Shown here in pieces: positions 24,214-34,671 of a stretch of DNA of 64,000 nucleotides. Position numbers and translations under genes: made by a program. How positions within the stretch are numbered: position 1 is the first letter of the stretch; the number at the start of each line of letters is the position of its first letter. The DNA comes from Fagopyrum homotropicum (Eukaryota; Streptophyta; Magnoliopsida; Caryophyllales; Polygonaceae): NCBI GenBank assembly GCA_033239125.1, contig BSWB01000004.1:124319235-124383234 (forward strand), given 5' to 3'. The notes beneath the pieces were generated by a model. It saw only the letters and a list, made by a program, of their open reading frames with translations, did no database searches and had not been told where the DNA came from.

Positions 24214-24392
24214 GACAAGTCTATGACGAAGCTGTGACAAGGCCCAGACAAGTCTGTGACGAAGCTGTGACAAGGCCAGACAAGTCTGTGACGAAGCTGT
24301 GACAAGGCCAGACAAGGCTGTGACGAGTCTGTGACAAGGCCCAGACAAGGCTGTGACGAGTCTGTGACAAGCCCAGACAGGCTGTTGACAGC
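24214..24392. repeat. About 34-bp tandem repeat inside the 5' LTR
   Basis: About five units resemble GACAAGTCTGTGACGAAGCT followed by GTGACAAGGCCCA. The same array is at 34904-35072 in the 3' LTR. The repeating frame across it on the minus strand (LSQLRHRLV) is not a gene. Confidence 0.9.
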
Positions 24393-25781
24393 CCAGCGCC
24401 AGTGAGCCCAGCAACGCCAGCTTCAGCAGCCCAGAAACTCGCCAGCTTCAGCAGCTTGTCCGCAGCCCAACTTCAGCACCTTGGATCCACAACTTCAGCC
24501 CATCTGTTGCTCTATCTCTTCAGCCCGGTGTTGCCAGCTCCAGCCCAGCGTCCAGCCCAGCTCTCACAGCCCAGGAAGATCTTGGAAGTGCAGATTACGT
24601 GGGGCTGCTGAACGTTATAGAAGATAGTAACAACCGGTTGATTTCCTTCCTTCTTCAGCTGATTGTGTTTGTCCAGATTCATGCTAACTGCTCCTCTCTC
24701 TTTCCTTCTGTAACCGTCTTCCTTTCCTATCATCTCCCCAAACCTCACTCTTCCCTTATCTGCATTACGCTTCCTTCTCTCCTACCTTCACACGTACTGG
24801 TTCGAGGTTGAAGATCCACCAGCCGACTGCCCAACCAGCCTACATCTGCACACATCCAGCCGCTCCAAGCACATAAGATCGTCTCCTAATCTCGCGACTG
24901 AATCCAGGTTAGTGTAGTGAACGTTAATTCCGTCTTCACCATCATCCTCTTCTTAGTTCATCGACCAACCCTACTGTGCTTCGAACTGCAGCCATCTACT
25001 GAACTAAAGGGGCTGAGTACATCGATTCATAGCCACCATAGTCAGCCTCAAGTTGCCTAATACGAAGCAGGACCTTGCGAGATCTTCTGCATACACCTCC
25101 GGTAAGCTCCTCCTTCATTCTCCTTGCCTCGCTCTTACCAGTCCGGAGTAATGATCTCCCTCTTGTTTTAGCTTCAGCGATGCCGGCCAAAACGAGATAG
25201 AACCCTGCTTAAACAGCCAGTACAGCAGCCGTAGAAAGCCTTCTGTATAGAGGTAACGGAAAGGCTAATGTATGATCTTATGTGTGTGTACCGATTCTTT
25301 AAGACTGGAATGATGTGGTGTTGTAGTTCGGCCTTGAACATGGACTGGGTTGGTAATGGGTAGCTGCTGAGTTGTATAAACATAATGGTAGAAACAAAGG
25401 ACTGTTGTAAATATAACTCTTTTTCCTTCAGTTTTTAAGTTAGAAACTTCCCATGTTGTCGACCAATGTTAAGGAGTTACAATGAAGATCCACCGTTGAA
25501 ATTTTAATAGATGATAGATGGATATATGTAGTTTACTATATTAAAATTTGAGAAGAAATGAACGGTCGGATTAGAAGTTATAAGCTTCCAAAGTAGGGTA
25601 GTTAAACAGTTTTTGTAAACATTGGAATTTTGGCTAAGTATAGGAATTGTAAGTGAAGTAGTCAACTTTGAGAATTTTTATAAAAATGATGGATGAACAG
25701 TTTTGAGAAATTCTTGCTCCTAAGGTTAGACGGAACATCATAGATAATCTAGGGAATTATTTCGGAATTTTTATAAGCTGT

Positions 25782-26253
25782 TGTAATAGTTAGGATTTCC
25801 GAATTCTAATTAATGTTGATTAACTTAATTTTTGATAGTAATTGACATATAACTCGCGAAGATTTCGCAAGTGATGAGTATGAGTCCCACCGTTATGTTC
25901 CTGGCGTAATTTTGGACGTTTGGGGAAATTTTTACCTTTTCCCCGGGTAATTATTTTTACCCTCCGGTATTATTTGGAGCATTTGGGAGCTCCAATTAAT
26001 AAAAATGCAGTTGAGAGAAATGATCAGTACGGATATGTCCTAGATATGAAATAACATAGAGAGGCAAAACGGCCAAAAGAGTCGCTATTTCGTTTCTTAG
26101 CGGTTAAGAAATGTGGCTTAGGAATGCCCATTTTACGAGATAGTTATGGAATATTTATCCCGATAATATTCCGGATTTTGTATTCCAATTTCGTAAAGTT
26201 TGGAGATCGAAAAATACAACCGCAATTCAATTAAATAGTTAGGATAAACATTA

Positions 26254-26335
<82 letters not shown>

Positions 26336-26441
26336 TTGTACTTCACAAATGCAAATGAATTGCATACTACAGCCGTACAGCGGAAGTTTCAAATATATAT
26401 ATATATATATTATAAAGCTAATGAAATGAAAAGAGGCGGTG

Positions 26442-26498
<57 letters not shown>

Positions 26499-28159
26499 TG
26501 TACAGAGGAGAAGCCGGCTATCACTTCCACTTTACAATTCCATTTCAGTTTACAGAGCTAACAAGCGAGAGCAACCGTACGAACATTTTAACCTATCTTC
26601 AACCTTCCATAATTCGTCCATCTTCGATCCATTTTCAGATCCGTTTGTATCAACGAGTCCCTTATCTTGCTCTCTTCATCGTGGTGCCAAGCTATTTCCC
26701 GATTGATAGCTTTTTGGTAAAGCTTCCGTTTACTGCTATCGGAACGCCGACGGACTACCGCAAGTCATCAAACGTGAGGTTTTATACCGCGCTCTTACTC
26801 CCCGTATCGCTAGGGGTCTGGATCTTCTTCCGGTTCGTATATCGGGTTAGTAACGAATAAGTTATGAATTTATTCGTTTTCCATATTGCGGGTTAGTATA
26901 AATTGACCTTAAGTTGGTTAAACTGGATAATTGGAATTTCCATTATGCTCGTTATATTATTCTGGTGATTATGGGTTGTTTGTTTGATGAAATCTGATGA
27001 TAGGGGGTTTAGAAATTGCCTGCGGGCAAAACGTTATTCTGGCGAAATCTAATTAATTAATTAAAGGTTAATTAATTAAATTAGGATTAGAATTGAGATT
27101 GAGGAATGTTATTAGATACTACCTTGAGATTTGAGGAATTGTGAGTTATGCTGAAATATTGAGGTTTAGTTGGTTATGAGGCTCATAGATTAAGTATGAT
27201 CCTTATGGATCCCTTTGGGTCTAGGTGTGACCCCTTTGATGAATAGAGGTTGATATATCTCCTTATGCCTTGTTTATAGGCCGTGTTGTCCCTCCAGTGT
27301 AGAGGTGATCGTGGTTGAGTTTGTACAAGGTTGAGGTAAGTCCGTAGGACTTACTTAGCTACCATCCTTATATGGGGTGTTTGTATGAGTGGTGTGTGCC
27401 TTATATGTTTGCTATGATAGCATGTGATGTCGTATTTACCGACCTATGTTTTATTAATTGCCCCACTGCGTGGCTGTGATAACCTTTCCCTTTCATCCCG
27501 CCGTGGAGTCTGGGAGGTTCTCTGATGTCAGGCCAGACCGGTTTACAGGAAGGGCGCAATCCACTCCCATAGGGTACACGGATTGTGTGACCGATACTAG
27601 TACGGCTGGCTAGCAGGCTCAGAGGCGAGGATGTATCGGTCCTCGTGTCACCTAGTTTCATATATACTATATCTATACGATTTGAGTGAATGACCATTAT
27701 ATTGAGATGAATAAATGGGTAATTGAGTGAAAGCATGATGATATGTTTATCTTTCCCTATGTGTGATTGTGCTTATGCATTACTCTATATATGTGTATGG
27801 ATAGCTAACGGTTTCATACCGTGTTGTAGATGTTTACAGGTTAGGCGCTACTGGGTGATCTGGAAGGGTGATAGGCCGAGGACTCTCGTACATTAGGTGG
27901 TTGGTTTGGGGTTGTTGTGTTTCCTCTCTGCGTGAGGATGATCTTTTGTACCTCCTGTGTGAGGATGTCGTTTTATATACTCGGCTACGTTGTTGTTTAC
28001 TTTGGGTCGTACAATTTATACTGTTTTATGTATTTGTTTTATATCTGTCAGTGCCATGTTGTAAGGTCCAGTGAACTTGTTGTCAGGCTAGGGTCAGGAT
28101 CCATTGTGAGATCCTAGCCCAATGTGACATCCCGAGTCCCGCGGATTTGGGGTGTTACA
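25782..28159 (+). mobile_element. Solo LTR (2.4 kb) nested in the 5' LTR
   Basis: It begins TGTAATAGTTAGGATTTCCG and ends TTTGGGGTGTTACA. GCTGT flanks it at 25777-25781 and 28160-28164, and the uninterrupted site is visible in the 3' LTR near 36470. It belongs to the same family as the minus-strand LTR at 1011-3106. No internal region remains, so it is the product of insertion followed by LTR-LTR recombination. Confidence 0.95.
26257..26332. repeat. (AT)n microsatellite in the solo LTR
   Basis: About 75 bp of alternating AT. Shorter AT runs follow at 26392-26410 and 26444-26495. The Ile/Tyr repeat frames across this zone are artefacts. Confidence 0.97.
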
Positions 28160-29314
28160 GCTGTTACGAATTTTATATTTGAAACCGAAGTTGGACCTTT
28201 ACGATCTTTTGAAAAATAGGAAAGTAGGAAAGGTACCAGTTTGTAACTAAACTAAACTTTAGGAGTTAGAATATGATTTTAGAGTCTCAAATAGAAGTTT
28301 AGACATGAATTTTGGAAATTTTGGGAGTTTCGGGACCAAGGGTAAAATAGTCATTTTACCCTAAATTAGTACTGTAATTAGTTATGTCCTATTACGATTT
28401 TCTATCTTAGAAGTCTTAGACTTCTAATTACTTTGGGAGTGTGCTAATGCACTTATCTCCTTTGACAGGCAACTGAGTTACTATAGTTACAGAACGAGTT
28501 TGATTTACAGAGAATCGAGAATTTTAACAGGTAAGTCCTTTGGGCTTACTTAGTTGACTTCTAAATATGAGCATGAATGATGATAGTGGTGTGTGATTGA
28601 GATGTTTAGAGTTATAGGTTGTGATAGATATTTACCGACCTATACTTGGCCTAAGAGTAACGGGCGGTGGCATTCTACTCAGTTAGCTTGCGGGCGCTGG
28701 GGGTTTCTTTAGGGACTAGTCCATACTCGGTTTGTAGTGATGCTACCGGCGGAGGTCAGCTAGACCTACACCCAGTTGGATAAGGAACGGAGGCGAGAAC
28801 TGTTAATAGCTCTCGTGCCACAACTGTAAAATTGAATAAGATGAATCACCTAAATAATAGATAGTAAACGGTTGAGTGCCAGCATGATGTTTGTTTATAA
28901 TTTTTCTGCGTGTGTTTGTGCTGTTGTTATTCTACTTATATTTGGATAGTTAGCTAACAGTTGTTATGTTGTGTAGACTTACCACAGGTTAGAGCAGATG
29001 CCGAGTGATCCGGATAGTAGTGGTCAGCCGGGGTGTCGTACTTTTAGGACGTGTTGCAGTTTCTTTATTTGTGGGATTTCCAGTTGGACCTTGGTTCTTT
29101 TCTTTCTTTCTGTACTTTGTTATCTTATGTTTTCCGGCTGTCAGTTGTTCTGGTCACATTCATACATTGTTAAGATTTATTTTATGATTTCTGGTTTTTC
29201 TTATCTGTGCCTTGTTGCAAGATCTTGTTAAGTTGTTGTCAAACTAAGGTCGGGACCCACTGTGCGGTCCTAACCAGTAACTCCCCGAGTTGTAAAATTT
29301 GGGGTGTTACAACA

Positions 29315-29326
29315 TGGTATCAGAGC
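29315..29326 (+). promoter_or_regulatory. Primer-binding site (tRNA-iMet)
   Basis: TGGTATCAGAGC follows the 5' LTR end after a three-base spacer. It pairs with the 3' end of initiator-Met tRNA and primes reverse transcription. Confidence 0.95.
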
Positions 29327-29579
29327 TCTAGGTTGGTAACAATGGCACTTGAAATATTCTAAAAAGGTCATATAAGTAAATAAACAGAACCCGAAAAGGG
29401 TCTGAGTTTTCCAAAGAAGATTTTGGTTTTAAAATGCATACATAGTCGGGTTGGGATAGAAAGTACGGACGACCACCACTACCTCTTCGGATCTCGGTAT
29501 TCTTAGTATTATTATTAAAGACTTTTACTGTTATGATAGATTAGTTAGATTATAACTGTAGTTGTTACCGTTCGTGCAG

Positions 29580-31030
29580 ATGGCACCTACTAGGGCTACA
29601 CCAGTGACTGGCCGAGGTAGGGGTCGTCCCCCCTTCCCCCAGTCAGACAGGATCGAGCTGATAGCACCCCTGCTGTTAGAGGGCGTGGTCGTGGGGGTAG
29701 ACCTCCACTAGGGAGAGGTCGAGGACGAGTTCCTCGAGAGGATCCACCTGCAGCAAGCATACCAGAGGCTGCTGTGGAAGAGGTAGCTGAGAGTGTAGGC
29801 CCCGAGGTCAGGCATGAGACCGCCGCTAGGTCTGGAGCGCAGGGAGCACGTTCGACTGAGTCAGGACGTGTTTCTATTGGAGCATCGGAGTATAGGGAGT
29901 ACAGAGCATACGTCGAGTGTATGGAGGAGGCTGCCAGAGTTGAGAGGCTTACCCAGGTACCACCGGTGGTACCGGCTAGGTCAGCTCAGGTGACACAGGG
30001 AGTGTCTCAGGTGCCGGCTGTACCTGAGAGGAGAGCTAATGTTGATAGAGCACCTGCTGGATCTAGAGCACCGAGACCGGATGAGTGGTTGAAGGCTTTC
30101 AACTCTCAGAAGGTTCCCTCATTCAGTGGAGAAATAGGGCTAGAGGTGGAGCACTGGATAGAGGAGATAGAGACTGGTTTGGAGGCAATACGTTGCCCCG
30201 AGGATCGACAGGTGGATTTGGTGCAGACCTGTTTCACAGATGATGCTCATTCATGGTGGTGTACCATTCGTAGCCGAGTCACCAGCTGGGAGTAGATGAG
30301 GAACATTGTTAGGGACAGGTACTGTCCTGTTTAGCTGAGGAGGGAGAGATTCCAGGATTTCATTGAGGCGGGATTTGAGGATATCCCGATTGCTGCAGCC
30401 ATAAAGAAGTTTCAGAAAGAGTTGACCTTACTTGGACCAGCTGCACCTCCAGAAGAGCAGCATGTTTACCTTTTCTCCAGGAGATTGAGAGAGAGTACCC
30501 GATCATATCTGGCTGGATTCTGCTGTGAGACTTTGTCTGACTATCAGGATAGGGCCTCTGCTTATGAGAGAGATAGGCCAGCTTCGAGGAAAGCAGTTCA
30601 GTCTAGTGCGCCGGATAAGCGGCAGAGGACAGGACATGCTGGTAGCAGTGCAGCAGTAGCAGGTTATGGTCGAGGACAGACTCAGGGGAGGTCCAGCTAC
30701 CACTCTACAGTTCAGACTCCCAGTAGAGATCGACAGTGCTTTAACTGTGGTAGCCGCGATCACATTAAGACAGATTGCCAGAGACCACCTACCACTTGCT
30801 TCACTTGTGGGAAGCCGGGACACAGAGCTACCTTCTGCCGTCAGGGTAGGGCCCCTTCCCAGCAGGGATCTTCTCCTGTAGGTGCTGAGAAGAGTGTACA
30901 GAGACCTCCTCAGTACCGAGCACCGAGTCAGCAGCAGCAACAGTACCGGGCTCCAGGACATCCTGCTTCATACAGTACGGCACAGGGATCAGGTCGTGGC
31001 AGGGGACGTGGTAGTACCACTGACACCAGA
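29580..31030 (+). pseudogene. gag region of the Tekay/Del-like element (frameshift, two stops)
   Basis: ATG at 29580 opens MAPTRATPVTGRGRGRPP, a typical start for this family. The frame then shifts by one base in a C-rich run (about 29628-29640). The capsid region (DEWLKAFNSQKVPSFSG, HWIEEIETGLEAI) is at about 30080-30295. TAG stops interrupt it at 30293-30295 and 30332-30334. Two zinc knuckles follow: CFNCGSRDHIKTDC (30738-30779) and CFTCGKPGHRATFC (30799-30840). Gag would form the particle and bind element RNA. The frame across both stops continues unchanged, so these are point changes rather than deletions. Confidence 0.9.
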
Positions 31031-32962
31031 GGAGGACCATCAAGAGTGTTCGAGCTGAGGAGCACTGAGCAGCCTACAGCACCTGCGACCACAGGTACTA
31101 TTTGGACCCATGACTTACCTGTGCGAGTTTTATTTGATACGGGTGCTACGCACTCCTTTATATCAGATGCATGCGTAGATAGGTTGTCCTTAGCTACGGT
31201 AGAGGGTGTACCTTTTGTGGTTGGGTTGCCAGATGGGGGTAAGGTTAGAGGATCCCGAGAGATTTATGACTGCCCTATTCATCTGGGAGGCCGGATTTGG
31301 TTAGTAAATTTTCTAGTCATGCCCTTAGCACATGAGGACGTGATATTAGGGATAGATTGGATGACTAGACATGGAGCAGTCTTAGATATTGGTAGGAGAA
31401 CTGTGATTGTCGCCACTGAGGAGGGTCACAGAGTGATATTCCGAGGTTGGGACCTCGGAAAGTCCGGCGCAGTTATCAGCGCAGTGAGAGCAGCCAGATT
31501 GATAGCACAGGGTTGCGAGGCCTTCTGGTGTTATGCCATGAAGGAGCGCAAGAGCCTGACAGTAGAGGAGATACCAGTTGCATGCGAGTTTGTAGAGGTA
31601 TTCAGTGACGACTTACCAGGGCTACCTCCACAGAGGAGTGTTGATTTTAGCATTGAGTTAGAGCCAGGCACGAGACCGATCTCGAAAGCCCCGTACCGCA
31701 TGGCCCCGATAGAGCTGCTTGAGCTGAAGAAGCAGTTAGAGGAGTTAGCAGAGAAGGGCTTCATACGCCCTAGTGTTTCTCCCTGGGGCGCACCAGTATT
31801 ATTTGTGAGGAAGAAGGATGGATCGATGAGGTTGTGTATCGACTACCGGGAGTTGAACAAGGTCACCATCAAGAATAGGTATCCACTGCCTCGCATAGAT
31901 GATCTGCTGGACCAGCTACATGGAGCGTCAGTGTTCTCGAGGATAGATTTGAGATCGGGGTATCACCAGCTGAGAGTGAGAGACCAGGACATACCTAAGA
32001 CGGCATTCCGGACTAGATATGGCCACTATGAGTTTGTAGTGATGCCATTCGGGCTCACTAATGCGCCAGCAGTATTTATGGAGTTGATGAATGGGATTTT
32101 CATCGACTTTTTAGACCAGTTTGTAGTGGTCTTCATTGACGACATTCTAGTTTACTCTAGAAGTCGAGAGGAGCATGCCGGACACTTGAGGACAGTGTTA
32201 CAGATTCTACAGGATAGCCAGCTATATGCTAAGCTATCCAAGTGTGAGTTCTGGATGTCAGAGGTGGCTTTCCTAGGCCATGTAGTGACTGCTGAGGGGA
32301 TTAAGGTCGACCCGGCGAAGATTGAGTCAGTGTCTTCTTGGCAACCTCCGAAGAATGTTAAGGAGGTTCGCAGCTTCCTTGGATTGGCAGGTTATTACCG
32401 TCGGTTTGTGGAAGGGTTTTTCCTAATTGCCCGACCACTTACTTGTCTCCTGAGGAAGACTACTCGGTTCGTCTGGTCTGAGCCGTGTCAGCAGAGTTTT
32501 GAGGAGCTGAAGAGGAGATTGACGTCTGCTCCGATCTTAGCACAACCTGAGGGTACAGAGGACTTTGTAGTGTACAGCGATGCATCCAAGCTGGGCTTGG
32601 GGTGTGTCTTGATGCAGAGGGGTAAGGTCATAGCGTATGCGTCTCGACAGCTGAAGACGTATGAGGAGAACTACCCCACCCATGACCTGGAGTTAGCTGC
32701 GGTAGTACATGCTCTTAAGATCTGGCGTCATTATCTCTATGAAGCGACCTGTCAGATCTTCACAGACCATAAGAGTCTGAAGTACATATTCACTCAGCGG
32801 GAGTTGAATAACCGCCAGAGGCGGTGGCTAGAGTTGATCAAGGATTTCGACCTTGAGATTCTCTACCACCCCGGGAAGGCGAATGTAGTTGCTGACGCTT
32901 TGAGTCGGAAGACGCCTCGGGAGAAGGCGATAGCTCGGTTGACAGTACAACCACAGTTGTAG
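31030..32962 (+). pseudogene. pol: protease, reverse transcriptase, RNase H (open, ends in premature TAG)
   Basis: This stays open in the gag frame. The aspartic protease motif DTGATHSFIS is at about 31136. The RT spans roughly 31650-32260, with FVRKKDGSMRLCIDYREL, RIDLRSGYHQLRV and the catalytic FIDDILVYS near 32132. RNase H starts near 32570 (VVYSDASKLGLGCVL) and includes the second Asp in FTDHKSLKY and the terminal VVADALSRK. The key acidic residues are present. TAG at 32960-32962 stops the frame just after RNase H, where related elements read straight into integrase. Enzymes made from this stretch alone would lack integrase. Confidence 0.93.
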
Positions 32963-33928
32963 AGAGACTTAGCTTGGTTGGAGGTAGAGATCCAGTTCCC
33001 CGATACAGCTCATCAGTTAGCCACCTTAGAGTTACTTCCTGACCTGTTGGGTGAGATCCGACAGAAGCAGGAGACCTGTCCGACTTTGACCCGGATCCGA
33101 GACCGGATGTCACGAGATGAGGCACCTGAGTTCACTATCGGTGCCGATGGAGTGATGAGACGGCAGGATCATATCTGTGTGCCATCAGACAGTGAGCTGA
33201 GACAGAGGATACTAGGTGAGGCTCATGCTACCCCTTACTCCGTACATCCAGGAGCGAGTAAGATGTATAAGGACGTGAGACGTTCCTTCTGGTGGGGTGG
33301 TTTGAAGCCTGATGTGACCCGATATGTAGCCCAGTGTGCGACCTGTCAGCAGGTCAAGATTGAGCATCGTAGGTCCGGAGGAGAGCTCCACCCACTTCCA
33401 GTACCACATTGGAAGTGGGAAGATATATCTATGGATTTTGTTACAGGGTTGAGGCTCAACAGAGGTTTTGATGCCATTTGGGTAGTGGTAGACCGTCTGA
33501 CGAAGACCGCACGTTTCATTCCGATTAGGGAAACGTGGCCGGTAAGTCGTCTAGCCGAGGAGTTCACCAGACACATTGTGAGACTCCATGGAGTACCGAG
33601 GACTATCGTCTCCGACAGGGATGAACGTTTTACCTCGAGGTTTTGGCAGCAGGTACATACTGCTCTGGGGACGAGTCTCCACTTTACCACTGCCTATCAC
33701 CCACAGACAGACGATCAGTCTGAGAGGACCATTCAGACCTTAGAAGACATGTTGCGGGCATGTGTGCTAGATTGGGGACAGGTATGGCCAGATCATCTTC
33801 CACTGGTAGAGTTTTCATATAATAACAGCTGGCACGCGTCTATTGGGATGGCACCTTATGAGGCTTTGTACGGGCGGATATGTCTTACACCGTTGTGTTG
33901 GGATGAGCCTAGCAAGGCTGATGGGTAG
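32963..33928 (+). pseudogene. pol: integrase core (open after TAG, then frameshift)
   Basis: It continues in the same frame after the TAG. The zinc-binding part HPGASKMYKDVRRSFWWGG followed by CATCQQVK is at about 33240-33355. The catalytic core has Asp in SMDFVTG (33430), Asp in IVSDRDERF (33608) and Glu in DQSERTIQ (33720), so the DDE triad is present. The usual Gly in QTDGQSER is Asp. The frame is lost near 33905-33930, and the following codons continue in another frame. Integrase would insert the cDNA; this copy cannot be made as one protein with its C-terminus. Confidence 0.92.
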
Positions 33929-33929
33929 T

Positions 33930-34497
33930 ACCAGACCAGATACAGGATGACATCGCCCGGATTGCCTTAGTCCGGGAGAGGATGTTAGCAGCTCAAAGTC
34001 GTCAGAAGGCCTACGCCGACAAAAGGCGTCGACCTTTGGAGTTTAGAGTAGGTGCATAGGTGTGGTTGAGAGTGTCATCTACGAGAGGAGTTAGACGTTT
34101 CGGCATTAAGGGGAAGCTGAGTCCCCGATATGTCGGTCCATTTGAGATCTTAGAGAGAGTCGGAGAGGTTGCCTACCGACTAGCACTACCACCGAGACTG
34201 GAAGGAGTCCACCCAGTTTTTCATGTATCTCAGCTGAGAGAGTACATACCGGATCCTAGACACGTCATCAGTCATGAGGATCTGATAGTCGAGCCAGACC
34301 ACACTTTTGTGGAGTATCCAGTAGCCGTCCTAGAGCGTAGTATTAGGCGCCTGCGTTCTAAGGAGATACCGATGCTGAGGATCCAGTGGTCTAGACGAGG
34401 AGCTGATGAGGCTACCTGGGAGACAGAGGAGAGTATTAGACGTAACAACCCTGAGTTCTTTGCGGAGTTAGCCGCTACCTCAGTACCGACGGGTTAG
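33930..34497 (+). pseudogene. pol C-terminus: integrase end and chromodomain-like segment
   Basis: In the shifted frame it gives ALVRERMLAAQSRQKAYADK, then a TAG at 34057-34059, then the GPFEILERVGEVAYRLALP block and HPVFHVSQLREYIPD. The last part (VAVLERSIRRLRSKEIPMLR, then ADEATWETEESIR) matches the chromodomain-like tail of plant chromoviruses, which is thought to steer insertion towards chromatin marks. The frame ends at the natural stop TAG 34495-34497. Confidence 0.88.
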
Positions 34498-34671
34498 TAA
34501 TGAGACGATACTTTATATGATTTCTGTGATTATATGTTTAAATGATTGTTTATGTTTATGTGCTTAATGGCGTGAGTAGTTGCATGCTAGAATATAACTC
34601 TTGAGGGGAAATGTTTGGGTAGATACCTTATTCTAAGTTTCGGGACGAAACTTATTTTAAGGGGGTACTGA
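34498..34671 (+). promoter_or_regulatory. 3' non-coding strip with polypurine tract
   Basis: The strip ends TTTTAAGGGGGTACTGA before the 3' LTR. The AAGGGGGT core at 34659-34666 is the polypurine tract that primes plus-strand cDNA. The phrase TTTCGGGACGAAACTT just upstream is common in this family. Confidence 0.85.

Larger units (their letters stand above)
23981..29311 (+). repeat. 5' LTR of the Tekay/Del-like element (with nested insertion)
   Basis: It runs from TGTAATATCC to TTGGGGTGTTACA. It is interrupted at 25777-28164 by a solo LTR plus target duplication. The rest is nearly identical to the 3' LTR at 34672-37621, with only scattered single-base differences visible. Confidence 0.95.

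Noticed and set aside
24127..25383. Several open frames repeated at 34818-35881
   Set aside because: They lie in the LTR and recur in the other LTR copy. They overlap tandem repeats and have no known domain.
28998..29231. 77-aa hydrophobic frame repeated at 37308-37541
   Set aside because: It is present in both LTRs near their 3' ends, in the transcript leader region, and matches no protein I know.
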